From NCBI GenBank assembly GCA_016712535.1, contig JADJQW010000002.1, positions 1,240,001 to 1,304,000 of the forward strand: DNA of 64,000 nt. The letters run 5' to 3'. The stretch's first letter is position 1, and the number at the start of each line of letters is the position of its first letter. The translations under genes and the position numbers were made by a program. Positions 54,635 to 63,581 of this stretch are shown here, piece by piece. The notes below the pieces were generated by a model. The model was not told where the DNA came from. It saw nothing but the letters and a program-made list of their open reading frames with translations, and made no database searches. The stretch comes from Flavobacteriales bacterium. Its GTDB lineage: Bacteria > Bacteroidota > Bacteroidia > Flavobacteriales_F > PHOS-HE28.

Positions 54635-55402
54635 ATGAACGACCTGGAGCGCTACTTCAATTCGAACAGCGGAAGGCTGATCCACAAATGGATGCACTTC
54701 TTCGAGGTGTACGACCGCCATTTCTCCCGTTACCGGGGCAAGGAGGTCGTGGTCCTCGAGATCGGCGTATTCCACGGCGGCAGCCTTCAGATGTGGAAGC
54801 AGTACTTCGGGCCAGGTGCGGTGATCCATGGGGTGGACATCAATCCGCGATGCAAGGAGCTGGAAGAGGAACAGGTCACCATCCATATCGGCTCGCAATC
54901 CGATCCGGCATTCCTGCAGCGCTTGAAGGCCGAGCTGCCGCCCATTGACATCCTGATCGACGACGGCGGCCACACCATGCGCCAGCAGAACATCACCTTC
55001 GACGAGCTTTTCGATGCCGTGAAGCCAGGGGGCGTCTACCTGTGCGAGGACCTGCACACGTCGTATTGGCTGCAGTACGAAGGAGGGCACCGGCGACCGG
55101 GCACTTTCATTGAGCGATGCAAAGGACTGATAGACCAGCTGAATGCCTGGCACTCGGAGCAGCGCTCGTTGAAGGTCGATCGATTCACCCGAAGCGCGCG
55201 CTCCATGCACTTCTACGATAGCGTGGTGGTGATCGAGAAGGACATCGTGGATGCACCGGTGGTGCGGAAGACCGGGACGCCCAGCTTCCCGGATGATCCT
55301 CCGAAGCAGCGTGGCGCATGGGGCCGGTTCAAGCTGGCCGCCCTGCGGGCGGTGAACGCCGGATTGCGCTTCCTTCATCTGCCTGGCTTCCTCTGGCGGT
55401 GA
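54635..55402 (+). CDS. Class I SAM-dependent methyltransferase (CmcI/rhamnosyl O-methyltransferase-like)
   Basis: A 255-residue enzyme from the ATG at 54635. The SAM site VVVLEIGVFHGGSLQMWKQY (about 39-58), the acidic loop VIHGVDINPRC, and the metal-type motif DILIDDGGHTMRQQ (about 109-122) place it with sugar O-methyltransferases such as the cephalosporin-hydroxylase-like group. Given its neighbours it probably methylates a surface glycan. Confidence 0.82.
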   Translation: MNDLERYFNSNSGRLIHKWMHFFEVYDRHFSRYRGKEVVVLEIGVFHGGSLQMWKQYFGPGAVIHGVDINPRCKELEEEQVTIHIGSQSDPAFLQRLKAELPPIDILIDDGGHTMRQQNITFDELFDAVKPGGVYLCEDLHTSYWLQYEGGHRRPGTFIERCKGLIDQLNAWHSEQRSLKVDRFTRSARSMHFYDSVVVIEKDIVDAPVVRKTGTPSFPDDPPKQRGAWGRFKLAALRAVNAGLRFLHLPGFLWR

Positions 55403-55448
55403 TGGCCGCGGGATCGGCCTTGCCGCTGTGAACGGTACTTTTCCGCCG

Positions 55449-56945
55449 ATGGGCATCATCGCCAGGCAGGCCACGATCAACACGCTGCTCGCGTACTTCG
55501 GCATCGGCCTGGGCTTCGTGAACGTGGTGTTCCTGTATCCGCGTGTGCTGGCGGCCGAGGAGTTCGGCCTCACGCGCCTGCTCGTTTCCATCGCCACCAT
55601 CGCTGCGCAGGTGGCCCAGCTAGGAGCCGAGAACACCGTGATCCGCTATTTCCCGTACTTCCGTGATGCTGCGCGCAAGCACCGGGGCGCATTGGCCATG
55701 CTGCTTCTCTTCGGACTGGCGATGTCGTTGCTGGCCATGGTCGTGCTCTGGGCCTTCCACGGAACGCTCACCCAGGTCTTCGCGGATCGCAGTTCGCTTT
55801 ATGGCACCTACGGCTTGCTGCTGCTGCCCCTGGTGCTCGCCGAGGTCTTCTTCATCCTGCTGCGCAGCTACAGCCGCTCCTTGCGCCGCACCGTGCAGCC
55901 CACCTTCATCCGGGAGTTCGTGCTGCGCGCGCTCCAGGCCGCGCTCATCATCGCGCATTGGAAACTGGAGCTGCCCTTCGGGAGCTTCATGGCGCTCTAT
56001 ACCTCGGTCTTCCTGCTCTGCACGCTTGCGCTTGTGCTCGACTTGAAGCGCTCAGGGCATCTCCGGATCGGTTGGAACGAGCGGTGGTTGCCCCGACGCC
56101 TGCGCACAAGCATGGCCAGCTATACGGTGTTCACCTTCGCAGCCAGCGTGGCGGGCATCATCCTGGGCAACATGGACCAGATCATGATCGGCGCCATCCT
56201 GGGCGATCAGGCGCTCACGCAGGTGGCGCACTACGCGGTGGCCTTCTACTTCGGCAGCGTGATCGCTGCGCCCGGACGTGCCCTGCAGCAAGTGGCCGCG
56301 CCCATGCTCGCCGATGCCTGGAAGCGCCGCGACACCGCCACGGTGGGACAGCTCTACAGGCGCAGCTCCTTCGTGCAATGGCTGGCGAGCGGGCTGCTCT
56401 TCGTGCTCATGTTCACCGGCATGGAGGATCTCTTCAGGCTCTTACCGCCTTCCTACACGGGCGCAGCGCTCGTGGCCTTCATCATCGGCCTGGCCTACCT
56501 GCTCAACAGCAGCATCGGGCTCAGCGCTTCAGTGATCAGCATGTCGCGCAGCTATTGGCTCGATGCGTTCAGCAGCTTGAGCATGGTGCTCATCAACCTC
56601 GTGGCCAATTATGTCCTCATCCAGCGCATGGGCGTTACGGGCGCGGCGTGGGCCACCTTCATCTCGCTCACCGCCGTGAATGCCTTTCGCACCTGGTTCC
56701 TTTGGTGGCGCTACCGGCTTTGGCCCTTCGATGGCCGCTTCCTGCTCGTGCTTGCGCTGATGCTCGCGCTGCTCTTCATCACGCCCTGGATCCCGCTTAC
56801 CGGTAAGCCATTGCTCGACCTGCCCCTGCGCGCGATGATCGTTGCCGTGCTCTTCATCCCGGCGGCGTATGCGCTGGGCTTGCTGAAGGAGGTGGACGAG
56901 ATGGTGAGGCGGATGATGAGGAGGTCAGGCGAGAATGTCTCGTAG
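55449..56945 (+). CDS. Oligosaccharide flippase (Wzx/MATE-like)
   Basis: A 498-residue integral-membrane protein with about 12-14 helices (IGLGFVNVVFLYPRVLA, LLLFGLAMSLLAMVVLW, LLLVLALMLALLF). The start IIARQATINTLLAYFGIGLG and the NMDQIMIGAILGDQAL block fit polysaccharide export flippases of the MOP superfamily. The ATG at 55449 is preferred over the GTG at 55428. It should flip lipid-linked glycan units to the periplasm. Its 3' end overlaps the convergent GT2 gene by 21 bp. Confidence 0.85.
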   Translation: MGIIARQATINTLLAYFGIGLGFVNVVFLYPRVLAAEEFGLTRLLVSIATIAAQVAQLGAENTVIRYFPYFRDAARKHRGALAMLLLFGLAMSLLAMVVLWAFHGTLTQVFADRSSLYGTYGLLLLPLVLAEVFFILLRSYSRSLRRTVQPTFIREFVLRALQAALIIAHWKLELPFGSFMALYTSVFLLCTLALVLDLKRSGHLRIGWNERWLPRRLRTSMASYTVFTFAASVAGIILGNMDQIMIGAILGDQALTQVAHYAVAFYFGSVIAAPGRALQQVAAPMLADAWKRRDTATVGQLYRRSSFVQWLASGLLFVLMFTGMEDLFRLLPPSYTGAALVAFIIGLAYLLNSSIGLSASVISMSRSYWLDAFSSLSMVLINLVANYVLIQRMGVTGAAWATFISLTAVNAFRTWFLWWRYRLWPFDGRFLLVLALMLALLFITPWIPLTGKPLLDLPLRAMIVAVLFIPAAYALGLLKEVDEMVRRMMRRSGENVS

Positions 56946-57905
56946 CAGCGTCCATGCACCGTTGGCGTATCGCTGGTAGTAGCCTTCATGCCAGAGCCGG
57001 AGCGCGCCCGCTGTGCGCCGGAACAGGTTCCTCCGTTTGAATTCCATCCTCCTGCGTGCGATGTCGAGATGGCGGTCCAGCGCCGCTGCCATTCCCGGGT
57101 CATGCGCCGGTGCGTGGTTCCTGATCGCCGATGCAGCCATCGAATAGCGTTGAACGAAATGGTCGGGGGCTTGCTCGCGCATCATTCGCAAGCGCTTGCG
57201 CCAATGGGAGGGCGACAGGGCATTGAAGCGCGTGCCGCCGGACGTATTGCGATCATGGAGGCGATGCTTGATGAGGCGCTGAGGCATGGCCGCTATGGGC
57301 CCGGAGCCCCAGGCCACGAGGGCGCACCAATGGTCGTGTCCCCAGTAGTTCGCGAAGGATGCGGGAGTTCGGTTGAAGAGCTTGCGCACGAAATCTCCGT
57401 TCAGCGCCATCGTGCAGCCCTTGATGTCCGGGTTGGCGGCCACGTCCATCCGGTCGCGCTGACCGCCAGCATCGAGCTTCGCATGCTTGCGGGTGCCCCA
57501 GATGGTGCGCCCATCAAGCGCACCGTTCGCGTCGATGATGTCGCCGTCGTGGTAGGCGAGGAGCAGCGCCGGTTTCACTTCGAACAGGTCGCAGGCAGCC
57601 GAGACCTTATCAGGATGCCAGATGTCGTCCTGGTCGCAGAACAAGACGACATCACCTGTGGTATGGCGCGCGGCCTTGGCGAACGAGAGCGTCGCGCCGA
57701 TGTTCTTCTCATTCGTCAGCAATACGGCATGCCCGATGCCGGAAGCCGCCAATCGGCTCATCGCGATTCCTGCGCTGCCATCGGTCGAGGCGTCATCCAC
57801 GATGACCCATTCATCGGGCAGGCGTGACCCTTGCAGGATGCTCAGCAGCTGCTCATCCAGATGAGCCGCTCCATTGTGCAGGGCCAGCGCGATGGAGACC
57901 TTCAT
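56925..57905 (-). CDS. Glycosyltransferase family 2 protein
   Basis: A 326-residue GT-A enzyme. It has the N-terminal VSIALALHNGAAHLDEQLLS, the nucleotide loop VIVDDASTDGS (about 36-46), the metal-binding region LFCDQDDIWHPDKV (about 88-101) and WGHDHWCALVAW, which together look like rhamnosyl- and related transferases. It is followed, 4 nt overlapping, by a methyltransferase on the same strand, so they are coupled. Confidence 0.9.
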   Translation of the reverse strand: MKVSIALALHNGAAHLDEQLLSILQGSRLPDEWVIVDDASTDGSAGIAMSRLAASGIGHAVLLTNEKNIGATLSFAKAARHTTGDVVLFCDQDDIWHPDKVSAACDLFEVKPALLLAYHDGDIIDANGALDGRTIWGTRKHAKLDAGGQRDRMDVAANPDIKGCTMALNGDFVRKLFNRTPASFANYWGHDHWCALVAWGSGPIAAMPQRLIKHRLHDRNTSGGTRFNALSPSHWRKRLRMMREQAPDHFVQRYSMAASAIRNHAPAHDPGMAAALDRHLDIARRRMEFKRRNLFRRTAGALRLWHEGYYQRYANGAWTLLRDILA

Positions 57906-58582
57906 CGAGCCGATCCAGGCTTCTCGATCACCACCACGTAGCTCAAGGTGATGAAGTCATTCACGTACGGGAGGAGCAGCAGCGGAAAGAGCCCATAGGT
58001 CACGAGCATGTTCAGCTTCCAATGCTTATTGGTCTCGAAGAACCTGAAATTCCGTTTGGCCAGGTTCCATCGGCATCCAGGGCAAGCCTCAGCGAATTCC
58101 CGGAGATTGCGCCACATGAGCACCGTGCGGTGCGTCTTGTCGAAGATGCCGCGCTCATTGCGCTGCCACTTTCGCGTAAGGAAGGCCCAGAGCGTGTGCC
58201 AATGCCCGTAGTTGGGCACGGAGATGATCATGCGACCTCCAGGGGCGAGATGCCGGTAGAGTGATGCGGTGATGCGCTGGTAGTTCACGGTATGCTCGAG
58301 CACATCGCCCGCGATGATATGGTCGAAGCTCAGGTCCTTCAGCATGGCACCGATGTCGGTCTGGTCAAGGTCCGCGCTCCAGCCGTGGACCAGGTCGGGG
58401 AGAGCCTTGGCCAAAGCCGCGTCGTTGATCTCGATGCCCCAGACTTTGGCAGCTGGATGCCGCAGCTTAAGCGCCCGGGCCACCGCGCCGTTGTTGCATC
58501 CTACATCGAGCACGGCAGAGGGGCTCCTGAGCTGCGCGAGCAGATCTGGTCGTGGACCTTGGTAAGAGCGGTGATCGTGCAT
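57902..58582 (-). CDS. Class I SAM-dependent methyltransferase
   Basis: A 226-residue enzyme with motif I VLDVGCNNGAVARALK (about 25-40), WGIEINDAA for the acidic loop, DHIIAGDVLEHTVNY for motif II and LAPGGRMIISVPNYGHW for motif III. It resembles methyltransferases of O-antigen clusters. Its stop codon overlaps the GT2 start, which implies joint translation and a role in the same glycan pathway. Confidence 0.87.
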   Translation of the reverse strand: MHDHRSYQGPRPDLLAQLRSPSAVLDVGCNNGAVARALKLRHPAAKVWGIEINDAALAKALPDLVHGWSADLDQTDIGAMLKDLSFDHIIAGDVLEHTVNYQRITASLYRHLAPGGRMIISVPNYGHWHTLWAFLTRKWQRNERGIFDKTHRTVLMWRNLREFAEACPGCRWNLAKRNFRFFETNKHWKLNMLVTYGLFPLLLLPYVNDFITLSYVVVIEKPGSAR

Positions 58583-58917
58583 GCATGCTGCGCACCTGTC
58601 ATGCGCAAGGCGCCAAGCTACTGACCGCGCCGGAGCTATGGTTCACCGCGAACCAAGTACCATGATCGGGCTTAAGCGCAGCCTAGTGCCTGCCTCATTC
58701 ACTCTGCAGATCACCGTGTGCGCTCCCATATTGAAGTCCTTCTGCAACACGACGTTCGAACTTGATCGGGCGGGGAGGCTTGCTTCCAGTCTTCCACAGG
58801 GCGAACCAGTTCAAGAACGCCCGATCCGAAAGCCCGCGGGAGAGCTTTGCAATGCCATTTCGGCATTGGTCCTTGCGAATTTCATCTTGAGCAACGAATC
58901 GACAGAAGGCGCTAAGC
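58583..58917. other. Intergenic stretch without recognised gene
   Basis: 335 bp between the methyltransferase and DUF2147 genes. Open frames here are short and resemble no family. Base composition is lower in GC than around it. I see no RNA gene, repeat or strong hairpin. Confidence 0.6.
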
Positions 58918-59337
58918 TCAACGCACCCACGTCTGCGTCCTGAAGAAGAACGCGATGTAGCCGCGCACCTGCAGCTTCCCGTCTTCCAGCCAGATCTTGC
59001 AATCGTACACCTTGCCGGTCTCGGGATCGAGGATGGTGCCGTCCTCCCACTCATCGCCATCGGCCTTCATGCCACGGATGATCTCCAGGCCCACGACGCG
59101 TTTGTTCTTGCGGTCGTCGGGGCATTTCTCGCACAGCTTCTCCAGCTTGGCCTTGTCGGCGAGGTCCACGATGCGGCCGGTGAGCGTGCCGTTGCTGATG
59201 GTGATCTCCACCGTGCTGCGCGGCTTGCCCGTGTTGTCGTCAATGGTGGTCCATCGGCCGGTGACCCCGGCATTGGGCGGTTGCGCTTGCGCGCAGATCG
59301 AGCAAAGGAAAAGGAGGGCGGTGAGGATGTGCTTCAT
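58918..59337 (-). CDS. DUF2147 exported protein
   Basis: A 139-residue protein with signal peptide (MKHILTALLFLCSICAQAQ) and the DUF2147 pattern: GRWTTIDDNTGKPRSTVEI, GTLTGRIVDL, KCPDDRKNKRVVGLEIIRG, a WEDGTILDPETGKVYDCK block and the ending LQVRGYIAFFFRTQTWVR. Function unknown; periplasmic. It starts 6 bp after the M1 peptidase stop on the same strand. Confidence 0.9.
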   Translation of the reverse strand: MKHILTALLFLCSICAQAQPPNAGVTGRWTTIDDNTGKPRSTVEITISNGTLTGRIVDLADKAKLEKLCEKCPDDRKNKRVVGLEIIRGMKADGDEWEDGTILDPETGKVYDCKIWLEDGKLQVRGYIAFFFRTQTWVR

Positions 59338-59343
59338 GGTGCG

Positions 59344-62300
59344 TCAGAAACTGCGGCCGATCGCGAAGATGTAACGGAAGGCGAGGTGCTCCGTCTCTGT
59401 GGCGGGCAGCGCCGAGAGCATGAGCGGCATGTCGAAGCGGATGGTCAAGGGCTTCAGGTCCGTGAGCGGCCCCCAGCGCTTGATGGTGAGCGCGAAGCCG
59501 AGGCCTGCATCGGCGCGCGGCAAGGCAAGCTCCTGCACGGTGCCCGATCCATCGGCGCGCCGGTAGCCCATCACCCCGGCATCGCCGAAGAGGTAGGCAT
59601 CGAGGTGCAGGGTGCGGCCGATCTTCCCGGGGCTGAATCGTACGAGGCCGTCGAGGTCGAGCTCGCCGCTCACCGCCGCACCGGTGTTGCCCAGATAGGT
59701 GAGCACTTGATTGCCGTCGGCGTCGGTCTCCGGGGCGAGGTAGCCTGCGTAGCCGCGAAGGCCGAGGCCGCCGCCGTGCTGGAATTGGTTCACGTTGCTG
59801 CCGTATCCGGTCCAGTCGTAGGGCACCAGGCCAGCGCTGCGCACGTACTTGTTCTCCATCATCTCCTCTGGTGAGGCGCCGGCGAGGTAGAGCGCGCTCT
59901 CACGCGGAGTGCTTCCGCTGCCATACTGCGCGATGAAGCGCGTGCGCAGCTCGAGCCGGCCCTTGCGGTTGGTGTTGATTGCCGTGAGGCGCACCCAGCC
60001 GTAGCCCTTGGCAGAGCCGGGAGCGCTATTGCGGGCTTCCAGAAGCAAGTTGCCTTGCGTGCCCCGTCTATCGTAGCGGTGGCGCAGGCTCACGTTCACG
60101 GAGGCATTCAGCGCATTCAATTCCCATTGCTGGGGGTGCAGCAGATAGATCAGGTCGGTGCTGTCGCGGCGCCAGAAGTAGAGCGCTTCGGCCTGTGCCT
60201 CGGTTCGCCCATTGGGCAGGTCCCAGCGGAAGCCGCCGCCGAAGCGGTTGAGGCCATCGAGCGCGCGTGCATGCACGAACACGCTGGATCCCAGGAGCAG
60301 TTTCTCGGTTCCGTTGGCGTAGCGGAAGTTCACGCTCAGCCGATCGAAGCGGTTCGCGGTGCTGGTGCTCAGCGTGTCGCCGAAGGGCGATTCTCCTTGG
60401 CCGGGCAGATGCTGCGCCAGGCCGGTGTTGATCCAAGCACTCAGGTGCAGACGGTGCTTGTGCCGCATGTAGTGGCCGTTCAGATGGAAGCCCGCCTTCA
60501 CGCCGTCATAGCCGTTCCACCAGAGGTCGGGGCGCGCGGCGGCTTCGTAGATCCGGCGATCGGGCAGATTGCGGATGTGGTGGTCGAACCCGACCTCCAG
60601 CGGGAGCGGCATCCGGTCGTTCAGCTTGTAGCGGTCGGCCAATCGGTTGGTGCTGTCGATCACCACCTCGGCGATGCCCGATGGGATGTCCACTTGCAGC
60701 GTGTAATCGCGGCGCAAGTCGCCGAAGCCGATCCAGCGCGGCAGCACGGTGGCATCGGTGCGCTTCACGAACCAGGTGTTGGGGACGTGGTAGCCGTAGG
60801 TCTTCCCATCCTTCGCGGTGATGTGCAGGTCGATGGGCATCTGCATGTCGCCCTTGCGCCGGAGCGTGATCGTCTGGCCCTTGTCGCCATGGCGCCGCGT
60901 GACGCGCTTCACGGCGTAGTCGATGGTCTTGTCGGTCTCGATCCACTGGTCGAAGAACCAGTTGAGATCCGCCTTGGTGCGGTCGATGAAGCTCTGGCGC
61001 ATGTCCTGCACCGTGGGATGGCACATGCGCCAACGGTCGAAGTAGTGCTGCATGGCGCTTTGGAAGAGCGAATCGCCGAGCACGTACTGCAGGTTGTAGA
61101 GCATCACCGCGGTCTTGCTGTACACGTGGCCGAATCCGCCGTAGCCGCGATCGGTCCAGTAGCCGAACTCATCGCTATGGGTGTTGGTCGGCGGCACGCG
61201 AAGGCGCACGGCATCGCGCTGGTAGCCGTGGTACACCTCGCTCTCGCGGGCGAGTTCGGGCAAAGCGTAGCGCCGTTCGTACGCTGTGCGCGCAGGCTCG
61301 GACACCATTGTATCCCCATCGATCAGCTCCAGCCCCCAGGCGGTGAGGAATTGCGTGAAGCCCTCGTCGAGCAGAGCGCGGTAGGTCTCGTTGTTGCCCA
61401 CCATGCCATAGAACCAGTTATGCCCGATCTCATGCACGAAGAGGCCGCGGTAGTTGGGGTCGTTGCCGCTGTCGAGGGTGAGCATCGGGTACTCCATGCC
61501 GTCGCGCGCATCGGCAACGATCATCTTCGGGTAGGCGTACATGCCGATGGATTCGCTCAGCGCTTTGATCGTCTTGGCGCAATAATCAGCGGCGTTCTGC
61601 CATTGGCTGGCGTGCGGTTCCTGCGCCAGGGCGATGCACTTCACGCCGTTCCATTCGGCTTCGCCGATGCGGTAGGTGGGATCGGCCGTGAAGGCGAAGT
61701 CGTGCGTGTTCTCGCTGTGGAATCTCCACTTCTTGCGCTTGCCGGCTGTAGGCTCGATCACGGTGCTCGGGGCCTCGTCCCAAGGCTTGTCCTTGAAGTT
61801 GCGGATGTCCAGCTTGGCCCTGAGTTCCGCTGGGAGGCATTCACCCGGGTTCTGCAGCACGCCCGTGGCGTCGAGGATGTAGTGGTGCGGCAGATCGAGG
61901 GTGACATCGAAGGTGCCGAAGTCGCCATAGAACTCGTTGCCCAGGTGCTGCTGCGTGTCCCAGCCGTGCGTGCGGTCGTACACCGCGATGCGCGGGTACC
62001 AATGCACGCCGTCATAGTGCTTCCAGCCCCATGCGTTGAAGAGCTTCATGCGGCGGTAGGCGGTGAAGCTCCAATGCGTGCTGAAAGCGATGCGGAAGGT
62101 GGCGCGTTCACCAGGCGGGAGCGGTTCGGCCAACCACGCTTTCAGGATGGTGTTGTCCTGCTCGGTGCGCAGGTCCGCATCATCCTGCCTGAGCTTCAGC
62201 ACGCGTGTTCCCGCATATGGACCGTTGATGCGCGATCGCCAGCTCTCCCGCTCCTGATCCAGGTTGTAGGAGCCGGGTACATATGCTTCCTGATAAAGGT

Positions 62301-62580
62301 GGAAGAAGACATGCCGCAGCGTATCGGGCGAGTTGTTCCAGTAATGCAGCGTTGCTTCGGCGGTGAGCACATCGGTGCTGTCATCGAGCCGCGCATCGAT
62401 GATGTAATGGACATCCTGCTGCCAATAGCCCTCGAAGGGCGGCCGGTTCTTCCAGTAATGCGGGTTGTCCGCGTTGCGGAAGGTGTTGGGCGGGCGTGTG
62501 GCATCGAAGCGCTGCGCCACCGCAGGGCCGCGGAAGGCGATCAGCAGGAGCACGCAAGCGAGGGTCTGAAGGATGTGCAT
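59344..62580 (-). CDS. M1 metallopeptidase with C-terminal outer-membrane-barrel-like domain
   Basis: A 1078-residue exported protein (signal peptide MHILQTLACVLLLIAFRGPAVAQ). Residues about 35-560 are an M1 aminopeptidase: the zinc motif HEIGH is at 383-387 and the third ligand E406 follows after the required 18 residues (HEXXH-X18-E). Residues about 640-1078 show alternating aromatic and polar strands (LHLSAWINTGLAQHL, FDRLSVNFRYANG, LELRTRFIAQYGSG) and the protein ends in Phe (FAIGRSF), as barrel proteins do. M1 enzymes normally end with helical domains near 600-850 residues, so this looks like a peptidase fixed to an outer-membrane barrel. Confidence 0.8.
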   Translation of the reverse strand: MHILQTLACVLLLIAFRGPAVAQRFDATRPPNTFRNADNPHYWKNRPPFEGYWQQDVHYIIDARLDDSTDVLTAEATLHYWNNSPDTLRHVFFHLYQEAYVPGSYNLDQERESWRSRINGPYAGTRVLKLRQDDADLRTEQDNTILKAWLAEPLPPGERATFRIAFSTHWSFTAYRRMKLFNAWGWKHYDGVHWYPRIAVYDRTHGWDTQQHLGNEFYGDFGTFDVTLDLPHHYILDATGVLQNPGECLPAELRAKLDIRNFKDKPWDEAPSTVIEPTAGKRKKWRFHSENTHDFAFTADPTYRIGEAEWNGVKCIALAQEPHASQWQNAADYCAKTIKALSESIGMYAYPKMIVADARDGMEYPMLTLDSGNDPNYRGLFVHEIGHNWFYGMVGNNETYRALLDEGFTQFLTAWGLELIDGDTMVSEPARTAYERRYALPELARESEVYHGYQRDAVRLRVPPTNTHSDEFGYWTDRGYGGFGHVYSKTAVMLYNLQYVLGDSLFQSAMQHYFDRWRMCHPTVQDMRQSFIDRTKADLNWFFDQWIETDKTIDYAVKRVTRRHGDKGQTITLRRKGDMQMPIDLHITAKDGKTYGYHVPNTWFVKRTDATVLPRWIGFGDLRRDYTLQVDIPSGIAEVVIDSTNRLADRYKLNDRMPLPLEVGFDHHIRNLPDRRIYEAAARPDLWWNGYDGVKAGFHLNGHYMRHKHRLHLSAWINTGLAQHLPGQGESPFGDTLSTSTANRFDRLSVNFRYANGTEKLLLGSSVFVHARALDGLNRFGGGFRWDLPNGRTEAQAEALYFWRRDSTDLIYLLHPQQWELNALNASVNVSLRHRYDRRGTQGNLLLEARNSAPGSAKGYGWVRLTAINTNRKGRLELRTRFIAQYGSGSTPRESALYLAGASPEEMMENKYVRSAGLVPYDWTGYGSNVNQFQHGGGLGLRGYAGYLAPETDADGNQVLTYLGNTGAAVSGELDLDGLVRFSPGKIGRTLHLDAYLFGDAGVMGYRRADGSGTVQELALPRADAGLGFALTIKRWGPLTDLKPLTIRFDMPLMLSALPATETEHLAFRYIFAIGRSF

Positions 62581-62618
62581 GGTCGGGTTCGCAGTGCCCG
62601 GCCAAGGTATCCGTTCGC

Positions 62619-63578
62619 TCAGGATGCGGGCGCCTCGCGCACTTCGAGCCGGGTGCGGCGAAGGATCCGTGCGCGGGCGATGCTGGTGTTCAGCTCATAG
62701 CCCACCAGGATCGCGATCATGTTGAAGTAGATCCAGAACTGCACCGCCAGGATGGCGCCGATGGAGCCGTAGAGGGCGTTGTAGTTGGTGATGTTGCTGA
62801 ACATGTAGGCCAGCGCCTGCGAAACGATCAGGATCAGCAGCACCGCCAGCAAGGCCCCCGGCGTGAACAGGCGGAAGCGCCGTGCGGTGGGATCGCCGGC
62901 GTTGTACAGCAGCGAGACCGCCGCGATGACCACCAGGATGGTGATGATCCACTTCCCCCCGAAGAGCGCGTAGGTGACCAGGCCCCCGGGCATCAGGCCC
63001 AGGTCAGTGACCCAGTGGATGGCGATGCCGCTCACGGTGAGCAAGGGGATGGCGATGACCGCGAGTGCGGTGAGCGCCACCAGGAGCCCCAAGCTCAGCA
63101 ACCGCTGCTTCAGCGGGCTATGCCATTTGGTGATGTTGGTGCTTCCGCTGAAGCCGGCGAGTATGGCATCGACGCTGTTGCTGGCCAGGTACAGGCCGAC
63201 CAGGAAGCTCACCGACAGCAACGTGCCGTGCTTCTTCACCACCAGGTCCTCAAGGGTGCTGTTGATGAACCTGAACACCTCCAGGGGCATCATGTCCTGG
63301 AAGGTGGAGAGCAGCCTCGCCTGGAAATCGGCGATGGGCACATAAGGGATCAGCGTGAGCAGCACGATCACCGCCGGGAAGAAGGCGAGGAAGAGCTTGA
63401 AGGCGATGGCCGATGCGCGCGTGACGATGTGCCCCGTGGCGAGTGCGCCGATGAAGAAGCGGGCGATCTGGTACACATTGAATCCCTCGAAGCCGGGCAG
63501 GATGATCCTCGAGGCCCACGCGATCAGCCGCCGGAAAGGCCGGGAATAGAGGATCCTGCGCTGCAGCCGCTCGATCAT
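62619..63578 (-). CDS. YihY/BrkB-family membrane protein
   Basis: A 319-residue inner-membrane protein with six helices and the family signs: RRLIAWASRIILPGF, IVTRASAIAFKLFLAFFPAV near the first helix, SNSVDAILAGF, GALLAVLLILIVSQALAYMF and the YNALYGSIGAILAVQFWIYF motif near 265-285. The role of the family is not settled (once misassigned as RNase BN). It lies 3 bp after nadC on the same strand. Confidence 0.9.
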   Translation of the reverse strand: MIERLQRRILYSRPFRRLIAWASRIILPGFEGFNVYQIARFFIGALATGHIVTRASAIAFKLFLAFFPAVIVLLTLIPYVPIADFQARLLSTFQDMMPLEVFRFINSTLEDLVVKKHGTLLSVSFLVGLYLASNSVDAILAGFSGSTNITKWHSPLKQRLLSLGLLVALTALAVIAIPLLTVSGIAIHWVTDLGLMPGGLVTYALFGGKWIITILVVIAAVSLLYNAGDPTARRFRLFTPGALLAVLLILIVSQALAYMFSNITNYNALYGSIGAILAVQFWIYFNMIAILVGYELNTSIARARILRRTRLEVREAPAS

Positions 63579-63581
63579 GGC

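Noticed and set aside
58583..58943. Small gene in the 335-bp gap before DUF2147
   Set aside because: Candidate frames on both strands have no domain, no fitting start context and overlap the DUF2147 gene in part.
60055..62700. 881-codon open frame on the plus strand opposite the M1 peptidase
   Set aside because: It mirrors the high-GC peptidase gene, with His/Val/Ala-rich translation typical of antisense frames.
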